Shown here: positions 1-8,115 of the stretch, one piece after another
Layout: every line of letters begins with the position of its first letter
How positions within the stretch are numbered: the first letter of the stretch is position 1
Origin: Prauserella muralis
Lineage (GTDB): Bacteria; Actinomycetota; Actinomycetes; Mycobacteriales; Pseudonocardiaceae
Reading direction: 5' to 3'
Length of the DNA stretch: 64,000 bases
Assembly (NCBI RefSeq): GCF_003202285.1
Contig: NZ_MASW01000004.1
Span: forward strand, 62,001 to 126,000
Made by a program: the position numbers and the translations under genes
Notes under the pieces: model-generated
Database searches by the model: none
The model's input: the letters and a program-made list of their open reading frames with translations, nothing else
What the model was told of the DNA's origin: nothing

Positions 1-318
1 CTGACCCAGCGGAAGCTGGTCGGCATGGCGCTGGAGCTCAACAAGGGCCTGCTGCTCGCCCTGCACCTCGGCCGCCGCAAGGACGAGGGCTCGCTGCCCC
101 CGGAGCTGGTCAGCTTCGGCAAGCTGAGCAACGTGCGGGCGGCGATCGACATCGCCCGCACGGCGCGCACCATCCTGGGCGCCAACGGGATCAGTCTCGA
201 GTATCCGGTCATCCGGCACGCAGCCAACCTGGAGTCGGTGCTCACCTACGAGGGCACCGAGGAGATGCACACGCTGGTGCTCGGGCAGCTGCTCACCGGG
301 CAGGCCGCCTTCCGCTGA
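1..318 (+). CDS. Acyl-CoA dehydrogenase C-terminus (glutaryl-CoA dehydrogenase-like), 5' truncated
   Basis: The reading frame is open from the first base and ends with TGA at 316-318, giving the last 105 residues of a flavin acyl-CoA dehydrogenase. The visible part holds the C-terminal helical domain with the motif GANGIS, then YPVIRHAANLESVLTYEGT, a pattern typical of glutaryl-CoA dehydrogenase, an FAD enzyme that oxidises and decarboxylates glutaryl-CoA to crotonyl-CoA in lysine and aromatic degradation. The Glu of the YEGT segment sits where this family has its catalytic base. The N-terminal and middle domains lie outside the window, so exact substrate assignment rests on the tail only. 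Confidence 0.85.
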   Translation: MTQRKLVGMALELNKGLLLALHLGRRKDEGSLPPELVSFGKLSNVRAAIDIARTARTILGANGISLEYPVIRHAANLESVLTYEGTEEMHTLVLGQLLTGQAAFR

Positions 319-426
319 CGGCACCGCAAGGGGCTACCCGGCAGGGCGGCCGTGCGTGAGAATCATCGTCGACGGGGCCGGTTCGCACCGGTGCGAGAGT
401 GGCCGACGTGACCGAAGGAGCTCATC

Positions 427-1329
427 GTGGAGCAGAACGCGCTGGTCGAGGTCGGCCTGCCGGTCGCCTTGTTCCTCATCATGATCGGCATCGGGCTGAC
501 GCTCACCTCGAGGGACTTCGCCAGGGAGGCCAGGGACCCGCGCGGGATCATCGTCGGGACGCTCGGCCAGATCGTGCTGATGCCCGCGGTGGCGTTCCTG
601 ATCGCGTACCTGCTGTCGCTTCCGGCCGCGATCGCCGTCGGCCTCGTCATCATCGCCGCGTGCCCCGGCGGAACGACCTCGAACGTCATCGCCTACCTGG
701 CGCGGGGCAACGTCGCGCTGTCCATCGTGCTGACCGTGCTGGCCAGCCTGATCACGATCGTGACCCTGCCGATCGCCGCCAACCTCGCGCTCCGGTGGCG
801 ACCCGCCGCGTCCGGCGCCTCGATCGAGGTGCCCGTGCTGCGCACCATCGCCCTGCTCGTCGCGATCGTGCTGGTCCCGGTGGCGATCGGCATGGCGATC
901 CGCGCCCGGTGGCCCCGGCGTGCCGCCGCGCTCGAACGGGCGGTGTCGCTCTTCGGCGGGGTGGTGCTGGCCGTCCTCATCGTGGCGATCGCCGTCTCGC
1001 TCGGCGCCGACATCTGGACCTACCTCCGGCAGGCGGGCCTGGCCGCCATCCTGCTCAACCTCGGCGGGCTCGCCGTCGGCTACGGGATCGTGCGGCTGGC
1101 CCGCCTTTCCTTCGAGAGCCGTCTCACGGGTGCGATCGAGCTGGGGATCAAGAACGCCACCCTCGGCATCCTCATCGCCGTCAACGTGATCGGATCCGAG
1201 GCGCTGGCGGTGCCCTCGGCCGTCTACGGCGTGCTCATGTACGTCTCCGCCATCGGCGTGGTGGTCTACGGCCGCCGCCGGAGCCTGCGGGCGGCCACCG
1301 CGGGCAGGGCGGTTCCCGAGTCGCCGTAG
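427..1329 (+). CDS. Bile acid:sodium symporter family (BASS) permease
   Basis: A 300-residue, very hydrophobic protein with about nine or ten predicted membrane spans. The segment ACPGGTTSNVIAYLARGN (around residues 78-95) is the conserved substrate/sodium-binding crossover motif of the BASS family, and a second conserved stretch, ELGIKNATLGI, lies near residue 240. Family members take up bile acids, pantoate, 2-oxoacids or other organic anions with sodium, so the substrate cannot be named. The GTG start at 427 is chosen because GGAG (417-420) lies six bases upstream and the protein starts directly before the first span. It is convergent with the aldehyde dehydrogenase gene that follows. Confidence 0.85.
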   Translation: MEQNALVEVGLPVALFLIMIGIGLTLTSRDFAREARDPRGIIVGTLGQIVLMPAVAFLIAYLLSLPAAIAVGLVIIAACPGGTTSNVIAYLARGNVALSIVLTVLASLITIVTLPIAANLALRWRPAASGASIEVPVLRTIALLVAIVLVPVAIGMAIRARWPRRAAALERAVSLFGGVVLAVLIVAIAVSLGADIWTYLRQAGLAAILLNLGGLAVGYGIVRLARLSFESRLTGAIELGIKNATLGILIAVNVIGSEALAVPSAVYGVLMYVSAIGVVVYGRRRSLRAATAGRAVPESP

Positions 1330-1342
1330 GCGCCCGACCCGG

Positions 1343-2839
1343 TCAGCCCGCCACCGCGAGGTACTTGACCTCGAGATACTCCTCGATGCCCTCGTCGCCG
1401 CCTTCCCTGCCGAGTCCGGAGTGCTTGACGCCGCCGAACGGGCCGGCAGGGTTGCTGACCAGTCCCTGGTTGATGCCGACCATGCCCGTCTCGAGCTGCT
1501 CCCCGACGCGCAGGGCGCGGGCGAGGTCCCGGGTGAACACGTAGCCGACGAGGCCGTACCGGGTGTCGTTCGCCGCCGCGACCACCTCCTGCTCCTCGCG
1601 GAAGGTGCTCACCGCCGCGACCGGCCCGAAGATCTCCTCCCGGGTGAGCCGCGCCGTGCCGGGCACCTCGGTCAGCACCGCCGGGGCGTAGAAGAACCCG
1701 ACGTCACCGCGGGGGCCGCCGCCGTGCAGCACGGCACCGTGCGCCACCGCATCGTCCACCAGTGCGCCGACCTTGTTCCGCTGCCGGGCGTCGATCAGCG
1801 GGCCGACGTCCGTTCCCGGTTCGGTGCCCCGGCCCACCCGCAGGGCCGTCATCCCGGCGGTCAGCCGCTCGGCGTACTCCCCGGCCACCGACTCGTGCAC
1901 GAACACCCGGTTCGCGGCCACACAGGACTGCCCCATGTTGCGCATCTTGGCGAGCAGGGTGCCCTCGATCGCGGCGTCGAGGTCGGCGTCGTCGAACACG
2001 ATCAGCGGTGCGTTGCCACCCAGCTCCATCGAGGTGCGCAGCACGTTGTCCGCCGCCTGCCGCAGCAGCAGCGCGCCCACGTCGGTCGAGCCGGTGAACG
2101 ACAGCTTCCGCAGCCGCGGGTCGGCCAGCAGCGGCGCCACCACGGCCGCCGGATCGGTGGTGCTCACCACGTTGAGCACCCCCGGCGGCAGCCCCGCCTC
2201 GGCGAGCACGTCGGCCAGCACGAAGCTCGCCAGCGGGGTCAGCTCGGCGGGCTTGAGCACCATGGTGCACCCCGCCGCGACCGCGGCCCCGACCTTGCGG
2301 GTGCCCATCGCGAGCGGGAAGTTCCACGGCGTGATGAGCAGGCTCGGCCCCACCGGCTGCCGGTGGGTGATGAGCCGCTGCCCGCCGCCGGGTGCGGCCC
2401 GGTAACCGCCGCCCACGTGGGCGGCCTGCTCGGAGAACCACCGCAGGAACTCCGCCGCGTAGGCGACCTCGGCGCGGGACTCCGGCAACGGCTTGCCCAT
2501 CTCCAGGGTGATCAGCAGCGCCAGGTCGTCGGTGCGGGCGACGAGTGCGTCGAAGGCCCGGCGCAGGATCTCGGCACGTTCCCTCGCCGCCGTCGCCGCC
2601 CACCCGTCCTGGGCGGCGACGGCGGCCTCGAGCGCGGCCGCCGCGTCGCCCGGCCCGCCGTCGGCCACCGCGGCGGTCAGCGGCAGTTCCGTCGCGGGGT
2701 CGGTCACCTCGAACGTCCGGCCGGACGCCGGGGCGCGCCACTCGCCCGCGACGAACACGCCGGCAGGCACGCTGGCCAGCACCCGGCGTTCCGCCTCGGC
2801 GCCGGGCTCGGACGTCGTGGTCTTCTCGATGGTCGGCAT
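1343..2839 (-). CDS. NAD(P)-dependent aldehyde dehydrogenase, succinate-semialdehyde dehydrogenase type
   Basis: A 498-residue member of the aldehyde dehydrogenase superfamily that would oxidise an aldehyde to its acid in the cytoplasm. Seen in order are the nucleotide-binding segment with PWNFPLAMGTRKVG, the glycine-rich FTGSTDVG, the general-base Glu in MELGGNAP and the nucleophile Cys in GQSCVAANRV; the C-terminal PFGGVKHSGLGREGG is typical of the GabD/SSADH branch. The frame stays open far upstream, but the ATG at 2839 is preferred because it gives the normal family length and clears the preceding gene by 29 bases. It is the last gene of the operon that begins at 11560. Confidence 0.88.
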   Translation of the reverse strand: MPTIEKTTTSEPGAEAERRVLASVPAGVFVAGEWRAPASGRTFEVTDPATELPLTAAVADGGPGDAAAALEAAVAAQDGWAATAARERAEILRRAFDALVARTDDLALLITLEMGKPLPESRAEVAYAAEFLRWFSEQAAHVGGGYRAAPGGGQRLITHRQPVGPSLLITPWNFPLAMGTRKVGAAVAAGCTMVLKPAELTPLASFVLADVLAEAGLPPGVLNVVSTTDPAAVVAPLLADPRLRKLSFTGSTDVGALLLRQAADNVLRTSMELGGNAPLIVFDDADLDAAIEGTLLAKMRNMGQSCVAANRVFVHESVAGEYAERLTAGMTALRVGRGTEPGTDVGPLIDARQRNKVGALVDDAVAHGAVLHGGGPRGDVGFFYAPAVLTEVPGTARLTREEIFGPVAAVSTFREEQEVVAAANDTRYGLVGYVFTRDLARALRVGEQLETGMVGINQGLVSNPAGPFGGVKHSGLGREGGDEGIEEYLEVKYLAVAG

Positions 2840-2868
2840 GGTCGTGTCCCTGGGTGTGCGGGCGGCGG

Positions 2869-4044
2869 TCACAGCGCGGCGGTGAGGATGGTCTCGACGT
2901 CGCGCCCGCTGAACTCCTTCGGATGGTTCACGCTCACGATGTCGTCGAGGGCGCCGCGGGCGATGCCGGGGATCATGCCCGCGTCGACACCGAGCTCGCG
3001 CAGCGGCAGCCGCGCCCCGACGTCCTCGGCGAGGTCGCGCACCGCGCCGATGGCGACGGCCGCGTCCTGGTCGGGGTTGCCCGAGCCCGGCAGCCCCATC
3101 GCCTGCGCCACCAGCGCGTAGGGTGCCGCGGCCACGTCGGCGGACCACTGCATGACCCGGTCGAGCACGGAGGTGAGCGCGAGGCCGTGCACGGCGCCGG
3201 TGTGGTTGGTGACGCTGTGCGCGATGCCGTGCACCAGGCCGAGTCCGCTCAGGGTGAGCGCGAGCCCGGCCAGGTGCGCTCCCATGATGAGCCTCGACCT
3301 GGCCTCCAGGTCCGTGCCGTCGTCGACCGCGGTGGCCAGGCTGGAGCCGACCAGGCGGATGGCCTGCGTGGCGTAGGCCGCCGACACGGGGTTGGCGCCC
3401 TTGGCCGCCAGCGACTCGATGCCGTGCACCAGGGCGTCCATCCCGGTCGCCGCGGTGGCGCGCGGAGGCAGCCCGACGGTCAGCTCCGGATCCAGCAGCG
3501 CGAACCGGGGCCGCACGCTGGCATGTCCGATGTAGACCTTGCAGCGGCGGGCCGGGTCCTCGAGGACGCCGAACCCGTTGGTCTCCGCGCCGGTTCCCGC
3601 CGTGGTGGGCACGGCGATGACCGGCAGCCCGGGCCACGGCGGCTCGGCGGTGTAGTCGAAGTCCCTGGCGACACCCGTGTTCGCGGCCACGATGGCGATA
3701 CCCTTGGCGGCGTCCAGCGCCGAACCGCCGCCCACCGCGACCACGGCGGCCGCGCCGAACCGGCGGGCCTCGGCCGCTCCCTCGTCCACGGTCCGCGTGG
3801 TCGGGTTGGGCTCGACGCCCTCGTAGCAGGCGGTCTCGATCCCGGCACGGTCCAGGATCGCCAGCACCTTGCCGAGGATGCCGGTGGCGCGCATGCCCTG
3901 GTCGGTGACGACGAAGGCGCGCCGGTGCCCGACGCGGTCGACCGCGTCCGGCAGGTGCTCCACCACCGAGGCCCCGAAGTCGATGTGGGCGTGGGGCTCG
4001 ATCCGCAACGCGGTCCCCGCCGGCGTGTCGAACGACTCGTTCAT
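2869..4044 (-). CDS. Iron-containing alcohol dehydrogenase
   Basis: A 391-residue group III alcohol dehydrogenase. The dinucleotide-binding motif GGGSALDAAKG is clear, followed by TTAGTGAE, and the metal-binding histidine clusters appear in TGMDALVHGIE and in LVHGIAHSVTNHTGAVHG. Family members interconvert alcohols and aldehydes using NAD(P) with one Fe or Zn; some actinobacterial members are nicotinoproteins for methanol or other simple alcohols, but this gene cannot be assigned to them from sequence alone. GGGAGGGTGAC precedes the ATG. It starts one base after the reductase stop and ends 29 bases before the aldehyde dehydrogenase, so alcohol, aldehyde and acid steps are encoded next to one another. 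Confidence 0.88.
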   Translation of the reverse strand: MNESFDTPAGTALRIEPHAHIDFGASVVEHLPDAVDRVGHRRAFVVTDQGMRATGILGKVLAILDRAGIETACYEGVEPNPTTRTVDEGAAEARRFGAAAVVAVGGGSALDAAKGIAIVAANTGVARDFDYTAEPPWPGLPVIAVPTTAGTGAETNGFGVLEDPARRCKVYIGHASVRPRFALLDPELTVGLPPRATAATGMDALVHGIESLAAKGANPVSAAYATQAIRLVGSSLATAVDDGTDLEARSRLIMGAHLAGLALTLSGLGLVHGIAHSVTNHTGAVHGLALTSVLDRVMQWSADVAAAPYALVAQAMGLPGSGNPDQDAAVAIGAVRDLAEDVGARLPLRELGVDAGMIPGIARGALDDIVSVNHPKEFSGRDVETILTAAL

Positions 4045-4045
4045 G

Positions 4046-4948
4046 TCACCCTCCCACCGCGGCCCGCAGGTTCACGCCCGCCAGGTCCTCGTAGAGGCGT
4101 ACCGGGATCATCTCTCCGGCCAGGTCGCCGTAGGTCGTCTTGGCGCGCCGGTAGATCTGCTCCACCAGCGCGGACAGCTCGACCGGGACACCGGCCTCGC
4201 GCGAGACGTCCACGGCCAGCCCGAGATCCTTGCAGGCCAGCGCCATCGCGAAGGACTCGTCGTAGTCGCCACGTTCGATGATGCCGACGAGATCGTGCTC
4301 CACGACGTTGGAGTTGGCCGGGCTCGCGACGAGGGAGCGCCGCAGCACGCCGAGGTCGACGCCGACCTTGACCCCCAGGGTGAGCACCTCGGCGGCGGCG
4401 ACGAGGTGCGCGAACCACAGCAGGTTGACCATCAGCTTGACGGTGTAGCCGGCGCCGTGCCCGCCGACAAGGAAGATCCGCTCGGGATCGCCGAGGATCC
4501 GCAGCAGCGGCAGGCACCGCTCGAACACCGCGGCGTCGCCGCCCGCGAAGATCTGCAGCGTGCCGTCGGCCGCGCCCCGTGCCATGCCGCTCACCGGGGC
4601 GTCCATGCGGTGCGCGCCGCGTGCCGCGATGCGCTCACCGGGTGCGTGTGCCGCCGCCGGGGTCGACGTCGACATGTCCAGCCACACGGCGCCCGCGGGC
4701 AGCGCGTCGGCCGCCCCTGCTCCGAGCAGGACGTCGGCCACCTGGCGCGGCCCGGGCAGCATCGTGATGAGCACGTCGGCCCGCGCCGCCGCCTCCGCCG
4801 GTGTCGCGGCCCACGTCGCGCCCAGCGCGACGTGGCGTTCGGCCGCGTGTCCGTCCCGGTCGTGCACCACGAGCGGGATGCCCGCGCGGAGGATGTTGAG
4901 CGCCATGGGACCACCCATGTGCCCGAGTCCGATGAATCCTACGTTCAC
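4046..4948 (-). CDS. NAD(P)-binding oxidoreductase of the 3-hydroxyisobutyrate dehydrogenase family
   Basis: A beta-hydroxyacid dehydrogenase of 300 residues. The N-terminal Rossmann motif GFIGLGHMGGPMA, the substrate-binding segment DAPVSGMARGAADGTL and the catalytic Lys in the GYTVKLMVNLL helix are all present. Relatives act on 3-hydroxyisobutyrate, tartronate semialdehyde, sulfolactaldehyde and similar small hydroxyacids, so the substrate is open. Three in-frame starts exist; GTG at 4948 is chosen because GAGG lies six bases upstream and the protein then begins MNVGFIG as in the family. Alternatives are ATG at 4960 and GTG at 4969. It belongs to the tight minus-strand operon with the dehydrogenases on either side. 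Confidence 0.85.
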   Translation of the reverse strand: MNVGFIGLGHMGGPMALNILRAGIPLVVHDRDGHAAERHVALGATWAATPAEAAARADVLITMLPGPRQVADVLLGAGAADALPAGAVWLDMSTSTPAAAHAPGERIAARGAHRMDAPVSGMARGAADGTLQIFAGGDAAVFERCLPLLRILGDPERIFLVGGHGAGYTVKLMVNLLWFAHLVAAAEVLTLGVKVGVDLGVLRRSLVASPANSNVVEHDLVGIIERGDYDESFAMALACKDLGLAVDVSREAGVPVELSALVEQIYRRAKTTYGDLAGEMIPVRLYEDLAGVNLRAAVGG

Positions 4949-4988
4949 GACTGACCTCATTCGTCGCACGAGTAATGCCGGTGGTGGA

Positions 4989-6503
4989 TCAGGACAGGTC
5001 GATCCAGGTGGTCTTCAGGGCGGTGTACTCGTCGATGGCGTGCAGCGACTTGTCCCGCCCCGATCCTGATGCCTTCACTCCGCCGAACGGGGCGAAGACG
5101 TCGGTGGCGTCGAAGGTGTTGACCCACACCGTGCCTGCGCGCAGCTCCCGTGCGACGCGGTGGGCGACGGTCAGCTCACTCGTCCACACCGAGGCCGCGA
5201 GGCCGTAGGCGGTCTGGTTGGCCAGTGCCAGCCCTTCCTCGATGCCGGCGAACTCCGCCACCGCCAGCACGGGGCCGAAGATCTCCTCCTGCACGGCACG
5301 GCTGCCGTGCGGCACCCGGTCGAGCACGGCGGGCCGCAGGAAGTACCCGCCGCTTCCGGGATCGAGCCGGTCGCCCCCGGTCACCTCGGCGCCGTCACGC
5401 CTCGCGATGTCCACGTAGGACAGCACGCGGTCGAGCTGGGCCTGGTCGACGATCGGCCCCATCGTGGTCGCGGGATCGAGTGGGTCGCCGACGGTGAAGC
5501 CGTGGATGACATCGACGACCCTGCCCAGCAGGTCCTCCTTGATCGCGCGGTCGGCGAGCAGCCGGGATCCCGCGTTGCAGGTCTGCCCCGCGTTGTAGCA
5601 GATGCCCCAGGCGATCGCCTCCGCCGCCGCGTCCAGGTTCGCGCTGTCGGCCAGCACGAGCTGCGGTGACTTGCCCCCGGCCTCCAGCTGCACCTGCTTG
5701 CCGTTGGACTCGCCCGCGTAGCGGAGGAACAGCTTGCCGACCTGGCCGGAGCCGGTGAAGGCGATCTTGTCGACGTCGCCGTGCCTGCCCAGCGCCTGGC
5801 CTGCCTCCTGCCCCGTCCCGGGCACGACGTTGAACACCCCGTCGGGCAGCCCGGCCTCGACGGCGAGCCTGGCCAGCAGCAGCGCCGACAGCGACGACTG
5901 CTCGGCGGGCTTGAGCACGACGCTGTTGCCCGCCGCCAGCGCGGGAGCGATCTTCCACGAGGCGATGATCAGCGGGTAGTTCCACGGCACCACGGCACCG
6001 ACCACGCCCAGCGGCTCGCGGGTGACGGTGACCAGCGCGCCCGGCCCGCTCGGTGCCACCTCGTCGTAGTGCTTGTCCAGCGCCTCGGCGTACCACTGGA
6101 TGCAGAACGCGGCCGAGGCGACGTCGACGCGGACGGACTCGGTGATCGGCTTGCCGACGTCGAGCGTCTCCAGCAGGGCCAGCTCCTCGGTGTGCTCGCG
6201 GATACGCCCTGCCCACCGCAGCAGCACCTCCTTGCGCTCGCGCGGCGAGAGTCCCCGCCACCTGCCGTCCTCGAAGGCTCGGCGAGCGGCCCGCACGGCG
6301 GCGTCGACGTCCTGCTCGCCACCGCGCGCGACGAGGGCGACGACGCTGCCGTCGCGGGGGGTGCGCGACTCGAACGTGGCGCCGGATGCCGCGTCCCGGT
6401 AGCCGCCGTCGACGAACATCCTGCCCTCCGGCGTGACGTTCTCGGCCGCCCGCAGCCAGTCGTCGTGGCGTCGCCGCAGCAGCGCGGTCAGGTCAGCGCC
6501 CAT
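4989..6503 (-). CDS. Aldehyde dehydrogenase, betaine/aminobutyraldehyde dehydrogenase type
   Basis: A second aldehyde dehydrogenase of 504 residues, clearly distinct from the one at 1343. It carries PWNYPLIIASWKIAPALAAGN, FTGSGQVGK, the Glu-containing LEAGGKSPQLV and the Cys motif AGQTCNAGSRLL, followed by EEIFGPVLAV. This pattern is nearest to betaine-aldehyde and gamma-glutamyl-aminobutyraldehyde dehydrogenases. The start at 6503 overlaps the end of the upstream enolase-superfamily gene by 16 bases, indicating translational coupling. In an operon with a quaternary-amine importer, betaine aldehyde or a related amino aldehyde is an attractive but unproved substrate. Confidence 0.87.
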   Translation of the reverse strand: MGADLTALLRRRHDDWLRAAENVTPEGRMFVDGGYRDAASGATFESRTPRDGSVVALVARGGEQDVDAAVRAARRAFEDGRWRGLSPRERKEVLLRWAGRIREHTEELALLETLDVGKPITESVRVDVASAAFCIQWYAEALDKHYDEVAPSGPGALVTVTREPLGVVGAVVPWNYPLIIASWKIAPALAAGNSVVLKPAEQSSLSALLLARLAVEAGLPDGVFNVVPGTGQEAGQALGRHGDVDKIAFTGSGQVGKLFLRYAGESNGKQVQLEAGGKSPQLVLADSANLDAAAEAIAWGICYNAGQTCNAGSRLLADRAIKEDLLGRVVDVIHGFTVGDPLDPATTMGPIVDQAQLDRVLSYVDIARRDGAEVTGGDRLDPGSGGYFLRPAVLDRVPHGSRAVQEEIFGPVLAVAEFAGIEEGLALANQTAYGLAASVWTSELTVAHRVARELRAGTVWVNTFDATDVFAPFGGVKASGSGRDKSLHAIDEYTALKTTWIDLS

Positions 6504-7597
6504 CGTCCGATGGCCTCCTCGTCCAGCTCGATGCCGAGGCCCGGCGCGTCGGGAACGGCCACACAGCCGTCGGCGTCGATCCACAGTGGTCTGGTGAGCA
6601 TGAAGTCGCGGCGGCCGGGGGTCCATCCCGGCGGGTCGTAGGGGAACTCGAAGTAGGGCCCGCCCCCGACGCCCGCGGCGACCTGCAGGTTGGCGAGCAC
6701 GCCGATACCGTTGGTCCAGCTGTGCGGTGTGAACTGGCGGTTGCGGTGCAGGGCCAGCTCCGCCGCGGTCCGGCTGCGGTGCATCCCGGTCGAGAGCACG
6801 CAGTCCATCTGGTAGATGTCGAGCAGGTCATGGTCCAGATGCGACAACACGTCGTCGAAGGACGGCAGCATCTCCCCGCCCGCGATCCGTACTCCTGCCG
6901 ACCGCCGCAGCTCGCGGAGGCCGCGCGTGTCGGAGTACGGCAGCGGTTCCTCGACCCAGAACACGCCGAGCTCCTCGAGCCTGCGCACGGTGCGCGTGAC
7001 GGTTTTGAGGTCGAGCGCCGGCTCGACGTCACCGGCCATCCGCCACGACTGGTTCAGATCGACCATGATCGTGAAGTCGTCGCCGAGCGCCTCGCGGACG
7101 GCGCGGACGCCGCTGATGCCGCCCTCGATGTCACCGCGGTCGATGCGGATCTTCATCGCGCGGAAGCCCTGTTCCCGCGCGAGCAACGCCGACTCGGCGC
7201 GGGCCTGCGGCGGCTTCAGCTCCGCGGTCGACACGTAGGCGGGGAGCCGGTCGGCGACGTTGCCGAACAGCGCGGCGACGCTGGTGCCGGTGACCTGCCC
7301 GATGATGTCCCACAGGGCGGCCTCGAGTGGCCAGAACCGGCCCGCGTGGAAGTTGATCGTCTCGATGGTCCTGATGTGGCGCATGATCCGCAGCGGGTCA
7401 GTTCCGACGAACAGGTCCTCGAACGCCTCGAAACCGGCCATGGTGTCCCCCGATCCGACACCGACGATCCCCTGGTCGGTCTCCACCCGCACGAGGGTGG
7501 CGTCGAAGTGCGTGCGCGGCACGGGGTCCCAGGCCGCATGGAACGGCGGGTCGAGGTCGAGACGGAGCCGGTCCAGCCGAATGTTGGTGATCTTCAT
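6488..7597 (-). CDS. Mandelate racemase/muconate lactonizing enzyme family protein (enolase superfamily)
   Basis: A 369-residue enolase-superfamily enzyme with the N-terminal capping domain and C-terminal barrel. Catalytic signatures visible are the Lys of AMKIRID on the second strand, the metal ligands Asp in VDLNQ, Glu in EEPLP and Glu in GGEML, and the His in FTPHSWTNGIG, arranged as in the mandelate racemase subgroup. Such enzymes abstract an alpha proton from a carboxylate substrate and act as racemases or acid-sugar dehydratases. The stretch WPLEAALWDIIGQ is also typical. It starts two bases after the fae stop codon and overlaps the next gene by 16 bases. Confidence 0.87.
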   Translation of the reverse strand: MKITNIRLDRLRLDLDPPFHAAWDPVPRTHFDATLVRVETDQGIVGVGSGDTMAGFEAFEDLFVGTDPLRIMRHIRTIETINFHAGRFWPLEAALWDIIGQVTGTSVAALFGNVADRLPAYVSTAELKPPQARAESALLAREQGFRAMKIRIDRGDIEGGISGVRAVREALGDDFTIMVDLNQSWRMAGDVEPALDLKTVTRTVRRLEELGVFWVEEPLPYSDTRGLRELRRSAGVRIAGGEMLPSFDDVLSHLDHDLLDIYQMDCVLSTGMHRSRTAAELALHRNRQFTPHSWTNGIGVLANLQVAAGVGGGPYFEFPYDPPGWTPGRRDFMLTRPLWIDADGCVAVPDAPGLGIELDEEAIGRWALT

Positions 7598-7599
7598 CC

Positions 7600-8115
7600 T
7601 CAGTCCGCCGAGTAGAAGGGGTTGCGGGGGGCGTCGCGAGCGTGGAGCACGTCGTCGAGGGCAGGTTCGGCCCGCGCCCCCGCACGCAGCGCGGTGCGCA
7701 CCGCCTCGCGGTTGTTGCGGTAGATCTGGTCGGGGTCCGAGGCGGCCGGGTTCACCCAGACCGCCGTGATCAGTGCCAGGTCGTCGACCTCGCCGGCCGG
7801 GATCACGCCGTCGGCCACGGCGTCGGCGACACCCGCCGCCACCCCGGCCTGCGCCGGTCCCCAGTGCAGGTGGCCGTGCTCGTCGCCGGTGATGGTGGCC
7901 TTGTTGACGAACAGCGTCGCCGGTTTGACCGGCAGCCCGGGCCGGATGATCGCGACGAACGGCTGGTGTCCCGCGCTCGGACCGGCCAGCGCGGTGGACC
8001 ACGCCGTGCCGACCGCGCCGTTGCGGGGCCCGAGCACGGTGTTGATGTGTGCCGCGTTGGCGCCGTCGCCGACGAAGCTCTCGCCGATCTGCACTCCGGT
8101 CACAGCTGAAGTCAC
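7600..8115 (-). CDS. fae: Formaldehyde-activating enzyme (Fae) homologue
   Basis: A 171-residue protein that matches Fae over its whole core: QIGESFVGDG, the AHIN segment carrying the conserved catalytic His (residue 23), LGPRNGAVGTAW, KPATLFVNKATI and GPAQAGVAAGVADAVADG. Fae condenses formaldehyde with tetrahydromethanopterin in methylotrophs and methanogens. A homologue in an actinomycete is unusual, because this phylum generally detoxifies formaldehyde through mycothiol and no methanopterin gene is visible here. The GTG start at 8115 overlaps the stop of the solute-binding gene by four bases (GTGA). Context with a quaternary-amine importer suggests formaldehyde from demethylation, or a related aldehyde, as substrate; that is inference. 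Confidence 0.88.
   Translation of the reverse strand: MTSAVTGVQIGESFVGDGANAAHINTVLGPRNGAVGTAWSTALAGPSAGHQPFVAIIRPGLPVKPATLFVNKATITGDEHGHLHWGPAQAGVAAGVADAVADGVIPAGEVDDLALITAVWVNPAASDPDQIYRNNREAVRTALRAGARAEPALDDVLHARDAPRNPFYSAD

Noticed and set aside
2545-4281. Long plus-strand frames opposite the dehydrogenase genes
   Set aside because: Arg/Pro-rich shadow of the alcohol and aldehyde dehydrogenase genes, without ribosome sites or domains.
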